Below, piece after piece: positions 32,898 to 39,244 of a stretch of DNA of 39,244 nt. The position numbers and the translations under genes were made by a program. The notes below the pieces were generated by a model that searched no databases, was not told the DNA's origin, and worked only from the letters and a program-made list of their open reading frames with translations. Each line of letters starts with the position of its first letter. The stretch's first letter is position 1. The DNA comes from Oscillospiraceae bacterium (GTDB taxonomy: Bacteria; Bacillota; Clostridia; Oscillospirales; CAG-272), in NCBI GenBank assembly GCA_015064695.1, contig SVRS01000019.1:1-39244 (forward strand), in the 5' to 3' direction.

Positions 32898-33311
32898 TCA
32901 CTTTATAAAAAGCATTGAAAAAAGTACGTGCCTCCGGCGGCTTAAACCCTTCTTTGAAAGCCTCCTCGCGTTGCTCGGTGCAAATTCGCCTTCGGCGAAG
33001 TTTGCGAAGGGTTTAAGAATCCCAAGAACTTCAAAAAAGAGATGATCCAGGTGGCCACTGTCAAAGGTCGCCAGCCGCTCGGAGGATTCCAGATTACCCG
33101 GCACGTAGCCGACCACGCGAAACTCCCGCCGATTATCCTCTATGGGTTGGGTCTCGGATGCGTCTGTAGGCTCCTCCGTCGGGGCCTCGGCGGTGGTTTG
33201 GGTGATGCTACCGCCCTCAGTTTCCACGGGTGGGGTATCGGGAGTGCAGGATACCAGCCCAATCAGAAGCATGGACAGAAACAGCAGGACGGTGAGCAGC
33301 CTTGATTTCAT
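32898..33311 (-). pseudogene. Truncated GH18-like lipoprotein gene
   Basis: From ATG 33311 the frame encodes a lipoprotein signal (MKSRLLTVLLFLSMLLIGLVSC, cysteine about residue 22) and a Thr/Glu/Pro-rich linker. Then comes FRVVGYVPGNLESSERLA and LDHLFFEV. That is the usual first strand of GH18 chitinase-like barrels (VVGYVP followed by LDHLNYAF-type text). At about 33040 the frame runs into the repeat element, and the remaining residues to the stop at 32898 are translated repeat. The catalytic DxxDxDxE part is absent from the window. I read this as a gene cut off by the element or by a deletion at it. AGGAA lies before the ATG, 14 bases after the upstream gene stop. Confidence 0.65.
32930..33040. 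repeat. Second structured repeat element, related to the one at 2367-2511
   Basis: A perfect 11-bp stem (32941-32951, CTTAAACCCTT, with 33007-33017) encloses a second hairpin at 32980-33005 (GCAAATTCGCC, loop TTC, with one bulged G). The end GCCTCCGGCGGCTTA (32930-32944) is identical, in reverse orientation, to 2490-2504 except for register details. TTTTTGAAGTTCTT at the other end (minus strand) matches TTTTTGGAGTTCTT at 2452-2465 at 13 of 14 positions. The outer parts of the other copy are missing. Confidence 0.75.
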
Positions 33312-33325
33312 GGTGTTGATTCCTG

Positions 33326-34621
33326 TCAATTCTCCTCGTCGTGATGGCTGAGATTATTCTCGATGACGGTTTGTGTGCAATCAAACGAGACTATGCTCCT
33401 CTTCAGCGAGCCCTCGTACATGGTGTTGTTGGCGATGACAACCGCCTTGGAAGCACTCAGATAGATATCGTAATCGGGGCTTTGGGTTCCGGTGCTGTCA
33501 TCATTGGTTCCCCACTTAAAGGTATTACCCGTAACCGTTACGTTCTGCGTGTTTTTCAGGTAAATGTGGCTACTGTCGTAGCGCGTATCCAGCGCTCCCC
33601 AATCGGGGCAGCCCGAACGGCGGAACATATTGCCCGTGATGGAGACGTCGCAGAAGGTGCTGCCGTCGCCCAGCTTGACGGCGGGGCCGAAGGAGCGGTC
33701 GAAGAAATTACCGGTCAAGGTGAGGGAGTCACCGCCCTTAAACCAGATTCCCGCCTTACCGTTCCACTCCACACGGTTACCCGTCATGGTGACCGAGGCC
33801 ACCCAGGGGTCACCGTAGATGCCGCAGTTCAGATTGCCCGAGAGCCAGTTGTCCAGAACAAAGCCGTCCCAGCCGTCGATATACACGCCCGAACCGTTGT
33901 TGTGGTGGATCATATTGTGGCGAACAGTAAAGCACCAGATGTGCTTCAGATGAACACCGTCACCCGTGAAGTTACCGATGCGACAATCGTCGATGGTAGG
34001 GGTATCCTCCTCCGCACCACCGTTATACTCAGGCCAGTTCAGATAGACGCCGTGGATGCCCTGGCCGAGATAGCCGCCGTTGAGGCTCATGCCCGTGATG
34101 GTACAGCCGTAGGCCCCCGTGATGTCGATCATGCAGGTAGCATTGGGATCGTTGAGGATGAACACCGAGTTACCGTCGGCGCGGTAGTTCCAGGCGGAAT
34201 CACCCTCCAGGCGGGTGCGGGGGTACATTTTCAACTGACCGACCTTATACTTTCCGGGCGGCACGATGACGGTTCCCTCCACGCGGCCTGCATCGTCCAG
34301 GGCTGCCTGTACGGCGGCGGTGCAATCGGTGACGCCGTCGCCCACGGCGCCGTAGTCGGTGATGTCAAAGGTGTTGACGTAGCCGTTCCGCTCAATGACC
34401 TCGTAGGTCACAGGCTCGCTCGTGGTTTCGGGCTCGGCGGTGGTGTCCTCCTCGGTAATGGCCGCCGTAGTAACGGCATTAGTCCCGGCTTGGGTATCGG
34501 TCTGACCTGCGGTGGTCAGAGCATCGGTTGTTGTTTGCTCAGCGTTCTTTCCGCCGCAGCCGGCCAGAAGGCCGACCAGCATGGAGGAGGCCAGCAAAAG
34601 AGTTATGAGTTTCTTTTTCAT
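33326..34621 (-). CDS. Surface lipoprotein with right-handed beta-helix (pectate-lyase superfamily) domain
   Basis: A 431-residue lipoprotein with signal peptide to Cys22 (LLAGC) and a Thr-rich linker (about 25-75). A parallel beta-helix follows, opening with the pectate-lyase-3 signature DITDYGAVGDGVTDCTAAVQ and GTVIVPPGKYKV. Many short repeats with the pattern VTxTGNxF/W continue to the end. Such proteins cut or bind polysaccharides such as pectin; no catalytic triad can be assigned here. ATG 34621 is preceded by AGGAAGGA. A near-perfect promoter lies at 34702. The GH18-like remnant follows in the same direction. Confidence 0.88.
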   Translation of the reverse strand: MKKKLITLLLASSMLVGLLAGCGGKNAEQTTTDALTTAGQTDTQAGTNAVTTAAITEEDTTAEPETTSEPVTYEVIERNGYVNTFDITDYGAVGDGVTDCTAAVQAALDDAGRVEGTVIVPPGKYKVGQLKMYPRTRLEGDSAWNYRADGNSVFILNDPNATCMIDITGAYGCTITGMSLNGGYLGQGIHGVYLNWPEYNGGAEEDTPTIDDCRIGNFTGDGVHLKHIWCFTVRHNMIHHNNGSGVYIDGWDGFVLDNWLSGNLNCGIYGDPWVASVTMTGNRVEWNGKAGIWFKGGDSLTLTGNFFDRSFGPAVKLGDGSTFCDVSITGNMFRRSGCPDWGALDTRYDSSHIYLKNTQNVTVTGNTFKWGTNDDSTGTQSPDYDIYLSASKAVVIANNTMYEGSLKRSIVSFDCTQTVIENNLSHHDEEN

Positions 34622-34701
34622 GTTTTTTCCTTCCTTTCTCATTTTCACAGGCAAATCCTTCCCACCCCCCGCTTAGGAGAACGGTGCATATATCGAGAGC
34701 C

Positions 34702-34730
34702 ATTATATCACACACTCACAAATTTGTCAA
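34702..34730 (-). promoter_or_regulatory. Consensus sigma-A promoter of the beta-helix lipoprotein
   Basis: On the minus strand TTGACA (34725-34730) and TATAAT (34702-34707) with a 17-base spacer, plus TGA before the -10 box. All consensus positions are met. Confidence 0.93.
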
Positions 34731-34753
34731 GTTTTTTTCTGTTCCTCTCTTTT

Positions 34754-34795
34754 TTTTGTACAAAAGCCCCATCGTTTCTCCTGCGCTTTTGTACA
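34754..34795. promoter_or_regulatory. Paired GTAC motif, possible operator
   Basis: TGTACAAAAGC (34757-34767) and GCTTTTGTACA (34785-34795) are a perfect 11-bp inverted repeat. Each arm is centred on GTAC, and the left one is itself the palindrome TTTTGTACAAAA. The two GTAC centres are 33 bases apart, about three helical turns, and the site is 25 or more bases upstream of the promoter -35 box at 34725. Confidence 0.45.
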
Positions 34796-34817
34796 CTCCG
34801 CTATTCACACAAGCAAC

Positions 34818-34844
34818 AGCCCCCAGAGAGACTCTCCGGGGGCT
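34818..34844 (-). terminator. Candidate terminator of the glycan operon
   Basis: AGCCCCC (34818-34824) pairs with GGGGGCT (34838-34844), with an inner GAG/CTC pairing. It lies 7 bases past the hydroxypyruvate-isomerase-family stop. The minus strand after it is only weakly T-rich. Confidence 0.6.
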
Positions 34845-34851
34845 ATTTCAC

Positions 34852-35613
34852 TCAGCCGTATATTTCTTTCGTTAAGAGCAAGCTGTCCACAGGATTTCCG
34901 AGCGCACCGTATTCCAGGCCGCAGGCTCCCGTGTAGCCGGCCTTATCGATGGCATCAAAGATGCATCGGTAGTTCAACTCCCCCTCCCACAGCTCGTGGC
35001 GGCCGGGGTGGCCTGCGGCGTGGAGGTGAGCGATGCAGTCCAGGTTGGCGGTCACCGTGGGGATGATGTCTCCCTCGGTGATCTGCTGGTGGTAGATATC
35101 GTAGACCACCTTGACGAAGGGGGAATCCACCCGGCGGACCATATCAAAGGCCTCGGCGGCATTGGTCAGATAGTAGCCGGGGTGGTTGACCTTGGTGTTC
35201 AAGGGCTCAGGCATAACGGTCACACCGTACTTCTCCAAAATGGATACGCCCAGCTTCAGAGTCTCCACGATGGCGGCGTGCTGCTCCTCTCGGGGTGCGC
35301 CCGTATCGGGACCCACCTGGGTGATGAGCCGCTTCGCCCCCAGGGCGGCGGCGGCCTTGCAGGCCTCCTCCAGAGCAGTAAGCCAGGATTCCCGGTAGGC
35401 AGGATCGGTCATGCGGGTTTCGGGCACCACCAGGCTGAGGAATTCCACGCCGCACTCGTCCAAAGCAGCGCGGACGGCGGACAGATCCCAACCGTTCCAT
35501 CCGTAGGCCTCCACCGCATTGTAGCCCATGGCGGCTACAGCGCGGATGGCGGTACAAACCTCCTCTGTACTGCCCATGGAGAAATGGCAGGGTAAGGGTA
35601 CGCACAATCTCAT
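34852..35613 (-). CDS. Hydroxypyruvate isomerase family sugar isomerase/epimerase
   Basis: A 253-residue TIM-barrel enzyme of the xylose-isomerase-like superfamily. The best match is the hydroxypyruvate isomerase branch: MPEPLNTKVNHPGYYL, VVYDIYHQQITEGD, AGHPGRHELWEGELNY and GLEYGAL align in order with that family and hold the metal-binding Glu, Asp, His and Glu. The frame is open 9 codons further upstream, but ATG 35613 is preceded by GGAGGAG. It is last in the operon behind three glycan-degrading genes, so it may act on a released sugar or sugar acid instead of hydroxypyruvate. Substrate is inferred. Confidence 0.87.
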   Translation of the reverse strand: MRLCVPLPCHFSMGSTEEVCTAIRAVAAMGYNAVEAYGWNGWDLSAVRAALDECGVEFLSLVVPETRMTDPAYRESWLTALEEACKAAAALGAKRLITQVGPDTGAPREEQHAAIVETLKLGVSILEKYGVTVMPEPLNTKVNHPGYYLTNAAEAFDMVRRVDSPFVKVVYDIYHQQITEGDIIPTVTANLDCIAHLHAAGHPGRHELWEGELNYRCIFDAIDKAGYTGACGLEYGALGNPVDSLLLTKEIYG

Positions 35614-35632
35614 AGCACTCCTCCTTGATGGA

Positions 35633-36886
35633 TCATGCAAAGGTAAAGCTCTCCACCGCGGCCTCCAAGTCGTCGCCGTAGAACTTGAGCGTCACCTCAC
35701 GGTCGCCCGAGACGGCGGGAAGAGTCATTTCCACCTCGGTATAGGTTTCGGAGGGCGCGGCCTTGGTCTCAGCGCGGTACATACCGTCCAGGTACAGCTC
35801 CACGCGGCACTCGGCGTTGCTCTTCATGCTCAGGCGCAGGGTCGTCTCGCCGTTGAAGAGCAGGTAGCGGTAGGTAGCCGTATCCCCGTCGCAGATCTGA
35901 GCCAGCACCAGATTTTCCTTGGAGGCCTCATCCCCCATGATGCGAACGTGTCCCGTAAGAGCGCAGGCCAGGTTGGCGGGGAAAGCATTCTTCGCGGGGA
36001 TGGGGTCGCCCACACCCGAGGTGGTCTGTTGGGCCTCCATGATATTGCCGTCCACGTCGAAGTAGATGGGTTCAACGCAGACGTGGCGGGACATGACACC
36101 GTTATGGGTGGAGCGGTGGTAGAATACGTACCATTGATCCTTGAAGCACTCCATGGAGCCGTGGTTGTTCCACACCTTAGGGTCGCATCCGAAGTTATCA
36201 ATGATGACGCCCTTATACTCGTACTTGCCCAGAGGGGTGTCCGACACGGCGTAGCCCAGGCTGGTGGGACGGTTTCCGTGGCGGTGGGTGTCGGCAAAGA
36301 GGAAGTAGTATTTGCCGTTGATCTTCTTCACCGAGCTTCCCTCGTGGAACTCATGCTCCTCGATGGTGAGCATATCGGTGACGGTATCGGGGTCGATCTC
36401 CACCATGTTGTCCTTGAGCTTGGCGGCCTTGCCCCAGGTGAGCTGTCCCCAGTAGATGTAGGCCTGGCTGTCGTCGTCCACCAGCACGGCGGGGTCGATG
36501 CCCCAGACTCCCTCGATGGGACCCACGTCCTCAAAGGGTCCCGTGGGGGATTGGGATTTAGCCACGCCGCAACGACCGTCGGGGACGCAATAGTAGAGGT
36601 AGTACCAGCCGTCCTTATAGGCGCAATCGGGGGCATAGAGGGCGGCGCAGTCGCGGGCCCACGCGGTGTCGGCCAGGGAGAAGGACTGCCCGTGGTCGGT
36701 CCAGTTCACCATGTCGTCGGAGGAGTACACGTGGTAGACGTCGCTGCAATACTGCTCCCGTCCTTGGATGTCAAAGGAGCCGTACAGATAGATGCGGCCG
36801 TCGCCCCAGGCATGGGCTTCCACGTCGGGGATAAAGCAGTCAGCAGGCAGGATGGGGTTGTGAGCAAAATTCAGATTCGTCTTCAT
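35633..36886 (-). CDS. GH43 family glycoside hydrolase with C-terminal beta-sandwich
   Basis: A 417-residue enzyme without signal peptide. Residues 1-305 are a GH43 five-bladed propeller. Catalytic residues fit well: Asp21 (CFIPDVEAH) as base, Asp131 (WGIDPAV) as pKa modulator and Glu182 (HEFHEGSSV) as acid. Residues 320-417 look like a small beta-sandwich carbohydrate-binding domain. It differs from the two GH43 proteins at 7145-9557 and belongs to another subfamily with an intact HEGSS motif. Likely xylosidase or arabinofuranosidase. GAGGT sits before ATG 36886. It lies 16 bases after the preceding gene and 19 before the next. Confidence 0.9.
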   Translation of the reverse strand: MKTNLNFAHNPILPADCFIPDVEAHAWGDGRIYLYGSFDIQGREQYCSDVYHVYSSDDMVNWTDHGQSFSLADTAWARDCAALYAPDCAYKDGWYYLYYCVPDGRCGVAKSQSPTGPFEDVGPIEGVWGIDPAVLVDDDSQAYIYWGQLTWGKAAKLKDNMVEIDPDTVTDMLTIEEHEFHEGSSVKKINGKYYFLFADTHRHGNRPTSLGYAVSDTPLGKYEYKGVIIDNFGCDPKVWNNHGSMECFKDQWYVFYHRSTHNGVMSRHVCVEPIYFDVDGNIMEAQQTTSGVGDPIPAKNAFPANLACALTGHVRIMGDEASKENLVLAQICDGDTATYRYLLFNGETTLRLSMKSNAECRVELYLDGMYRAETKAAPSETYTEVEMTLPAVSGDREVTLKFYGDDLEAAVESFTFA

Positions 36887-36902
36887 ATTTATATACCTCA
36901 TT

Positions 36903-38123
36903 TCAAAATTCGATGCAATACAGCTTGATCTGCCCGGGGAAATGCCAGTCGCAGGCGAGGTAGCGATCCTCCTGCTCCCGCAGATCCCGCACGGGGATGA
37001 GCTGACGGTGGAAATTCCATTGCCGGACGCTCTTTACGGACTTGGAGATATGCACCTGCATCTCGCTGTCCTCGGTGGCGGAGTTGTTGACGATGGCCAC
37101 GTATTTTTTGCCGTCCAGCTCGTAGAAGCTCAGGATGGCGGGCACGTTATCCGAGGTGGTCACGTCCAGCACAACGTCGTCGGTCTTGCCCGTTTCAAAC
37201 AGCTCGTAGCCGCCGTAGGCCTTCCCTACGTGGACGGTTTTGATCCGCTTGGCGCGGAGGAAGAAATCCCCGAACTGGTGCAGGAAGTATTTGTTGGTCC
37301 GCGCCAGCCAATTGAAGGTCTCGGTGCGCTCACCGAAGGCGTCGATGGGGGGCAGGCGGTAGTTGATGCGGCACTCCCGCTCGTAGACGAAGAACCACAT
37401 GATGCCCTCCATGCCCGACACTACGGCGGTGCTGAGTTGCCAGCGCAGATCGTTTTCGTTGGGACAGCGGTACTTGAAGTGGCCCACCGAGAGCAGGGTG
37501 GTCCAGGGGGAGACCCCCGTTTGGTCGGCCGCCTCACGGAGTGTGCGGAGATTGCGGAAGTAGGCGTGAACGCCTTCCTCTCCGGGATTCATCTGGCAGT
37601 AGCAATCGTTGCTCAGAACCCGCAATTTGGCCTCCGGGACGGTTTTCTCGACCCATTCCGTGAAGGAGGAGGCTTTCAAGATGGTCTCCTCCTGGCCGCT
37701 CCAGTAAGGAAGGTAATTCAGAAAGGGGGTCAGCTCGGGGGCGGTCTCGATCTGGACGCGGTGAGCCGCCGCGCTGTCAGCGAAGGCTTGATCATCCCAG
37801 GGCTCGTCTCCTACGTGGAAGCCGAAGACGGCAGGGTGACGTCCGAAATCCTCGTAGGCGGCAAGGAATCTCGCCTTGTACCCGTCGGGGTCGTCGGATG
37901 CGCCGTGCCACAGGGCCCGCCTGTCGCATACGATGACCTTGATGTCAGCCTCGTCGCAGGCGTCCAGGATCTCGCGGATGACGGTTTTATAGGCATCATC
38001 CGCCTCCACCATGATCTCGGGGCTGTTGGCCATGGTCATACCCAGGTCTACCCAATCCCTTACGTCCCGGGCGCTGAGCTGGCCTGTGGTGTAGTTCCAG
38101 AATCCGATGGGAAATCGTTTCAT
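36903..38123 (-). CDS. Glycosidase-like TIM-barrel protein of unknown specificity
   Basis: A 406-residue protein without signal peptide. GFHVGDEPWD (101-110) is a barrel strand-4 type motif with a likely catalytic acid, Glu107, as in clan-A glycosidases. VSGMEGIMWFFVYE later in the sequence may hold the second glutamate. The C-terminal part (about 310-406) is beta-rich, with FYELDGKKYVAIVNNSATE, as in the C-terminal domains of glycosidases. I cannot place it in a numbered GH family. Its position between a GH2 beta-galactosidase and a GH43 enzyme supports a role in glycan breakdown. AAAGGA precedes ATG 38123. Confidence 0.7.
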   Translation of the reverse strand: MKRFPIGFWNYTTGQLSARDVRDWVDLGMTMANSPEIMVEADDAYKTVIREILDACDEADIKVIVCDRRALWHGASDDPDGYKARFLAAYEDFGRHPAVFGFHVGDEPWDDQAFADSAAAHRVQIETAPELTPFLNYLPYWSGQEETILKASSFTEWVEKTVPEAKLRVLSNDCYCQMNPGEEGVHAYFRNLRTLREAADQTGVSPWTTLLSVGHFKYRCPNENDLRWQLSTAVVSGMEGIMWFFVYERECRINYRLPPIDAFGERTETFNWLARTNKYFLHQFGDFFLRAKRIKTVHVGKAYGGYELFETGKTDDVVLDVTTSDNVPAILSFYELDGKKYVAIVNNSATEDSEMQVHISKSVKSVRQWNFHRQLIPVRDLREQEDRYLACDWHFPGQIKLYCIEF

Positions 38124-38146
38124 GATGGGGTTCCTTTCCGTTCTTT

Positions 38147-39244
38147 TCAATCCCGATTGATGTTACACTCAATGATCCCCGCAACGGCCTCCTTGCGGTC
38201 GAAGCGGTAGGTATCCGACAGCGCCTCGGTACCCGAGCAGAACCGCTTGCGGGAGAGGGCCAGGGCGGCGGCATCGGTCTCACCGCAGATACCGAAAGTA
38301 AAGCGGAAGGCGTGGGGACGAAGCTCGTAGCACTCCTCGGGGTTGGGACCGCAGGAGTGGCTACCCAAGCCGCGCATTTTATAGTCCACGTACAGGTACT
38401 TCTCGGGGGTACGCTTCAGCTCGTTACAGTGGCGAGCCGCGATCAGATTCTCCAGGGTAAAGTCATGGCAGGAGAAGGTAAAGGTATCCGAGCCCACCAC
38501 GGTCAGAGCCTTATCTCCGCCCAAGACGGTGGCGTAGCGGTTATCGATGCGGCTTCCGCACTCCTGGGGAATGTCGAAGTGGAAATTCATATCCGTAATG
38601 GGCAGGGTATACAGACCAACGGGAGCATTGGCCTTGGCATCCGAGTAGTTTTCGTCGCGGCCGCGACCATACCAACGAACGTCGGTATAGTCCTCCGCCA
38701 GCTTGAAGCAAACACCCAAACGGGGCAGAGCCTCGGGCAGATCGCCGTAGGGCTCGCCCTCGTACTCCGTCAGCACCAGACCGTCGGCGTAAATGCGGTA
38801 GGTCAGGGTCACACAGAAGCCCACAAAGCGGGCGTAGATAGAAGCCCTACCCGTTACGGTCATGGTCACGCAATCCTCACTCACCTCGGTCTCGGCAGTC
38901 TCTGCAAAGAAATGCAAGTATTTGAGACCCGATCCCTCCCAGCGGCCGATCCAGCGGGAGGCAAAATTCTCAATGCCGTCGTTATCGATGGGCGCGCGGT
39001 AGAAGTTCAGCTTCATGGGCGTGTCCAACAGCACCTTGCCGTCCTTCTCGTAGTAGGCCAACAGACCGCCCTTGACCTTTACGATAAAGCTATCGGCCTC
39101 CACGGTCAAATCCATGCCCTCATCGATGACCACGGGGGCGAAGGTCGCCGGCTGATATTCTTCGGCAGGAACCGAGCCCAGGCAAGCCTGCTTGACACCG
39201 ATGAGACGGCCCGTCTCATTGTCGTAAAACTTCATGTTGGCGTA
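38147..39244 (-). CDS. GH2 beta-galactosidase, C-terminal part, cut by right edge
   Basis: The frame is open through the right edge; 365 codons are visible. The sequence is the C-terminal beta-galactosidase small-chain domain of GH2 LacZ-type enzymes: FYRAPIDNDG, then LPRLGVCFKLAEDYTDVRWYGRG with DENYSDAKANAPVG. Near the end RGLGSHSCGPNP precedes ECYELRPHAFRFTF. These are standard landmarks. The catalytic barrel with its two glutamates lies beyond the window, so activity cannot be checked. It is upstream in the operon of the TIM-barrel, GH43 and isomerase genes; its stop at 38147 is 23 bases before the next start. Confidence 0.93.
   Translation of the reverse strand, partial: YANMKFYDNETGRLIGVKQACLGSVPAEEYQPATFAPVVIDEGMDLTVEADSFIVKVKGGLLAYYEKDGKVLLDTPMKLNFYRAPIDNDGIENFASRWIGRWEGSGLKYLHFFAETAETEVSEDCVTMTVTGRASIYARFVGFCVTLTYRIYADGLVLTEYEGEPYGDLPEALPRLGVCFKLAEDYTDVRWYGRGRDENYSDAKANAPVGLYTLPITDMNFHFDIPQECGSRIDNRYATVLGGDKALTVVGSDTFTFSCHDFTLENLIAARHCNELKRTPEKYLYVDYKMRGLGSHSCGPNPEECYELRPHAFRFTFGICGETDAAALALSRKRFCSGTEALSDTYRFDRKEAVAGIIECNINRD

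Noticed and set aside
32769..32918. Short plus-strand frame starting at a GTG with AAAAGGAG before it
   Set aside because: It crosses the terminator hairpin at 32822-32850, resembles nothing and overlaps the Rex-like site.

Overview
The window looks like chromosomal DNA of a Gram-positive member of the Clostridia, most likely an uncultured gut or rumen lineage close to Oscillospirales or Christensenellales (inference). The reasons are GC-rich coding sequence with GC-rich third positions, AAAGGAG-type ribosome binding sites, near-consensus sigma-A promoters, several lipoprotein signal peptides, a clostridial-order rnfCDGEAB operon, and many plant-glycan or host-glycan enzymes. I see no tRNA, rRNA, CRISPR array or complete insertion sequence.

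Layout. 1-193: start of an AT-rich leftward gene with its own promoter. 194-4573 (minus): a sugar-nucleotide operon read as nucleotidyltransferase, NahK-like sugar kinase, galE, galM, interrupted by a hairpin-rich repeat with terminal inverted repeats. 4726-6990 (minus): a self-contained two-gene cassette with a phage-like small protein and a tail-fibre-like metallophosphoesterase. 7054-9596 (plus): two GH43 enzymes, one a surface lipoprotein and one cytoplasmic, clearly duplicates. 9635-14545 (plus): ychF, trmB, a URO-D-like protein, a DUF362 protein and a NUDIX fusion. 14564-16755 (plus): aminotransferase, GNAT acetyltransferase, small membrane protein. 16842-23346 (plus): two tandem AI-2E-family permeases, htpG, a prephenate-dehydratase-like protein and a TSCPD protein, closed by a strong bidirectional terminator.

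23404-32706 (minus) is the energy-metabolism block. rnfC-D-G-E-A-B is followed by a NusG-domain-II protein and a Gx-family membrane protein. A separately promoted lipoprotein then precedes apbE and a DUF1622 membrane protein. ApbE attaches FMN to RnfG-type domains outside the membrane. RnfG here carries two complete SGATxT flavinylation motifs instead of the usual one. The lipoprotein beside apbE has two further domains that align with the C-terminal part of the RnfG domain but have a degenerate motif. This flavin-rich Rnf/ApbE locus is the most unusual system I see.

32930-33311 holds a second structured repeat that cuts off a GH18-like lipoprotein gene. 33326-34795 is a beta-helix lipoprotein gene with a near-perfect promoter and a paired GTAC motif upstream. 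34818-39244 (minus) is a glycan-use operon: GH2 beta-galactosidase (cut by the right edge), a glycosidase-like TIM-barrel protein, a third GH43 enzyme and a hydroxypyruvate-isomerase-family protein.
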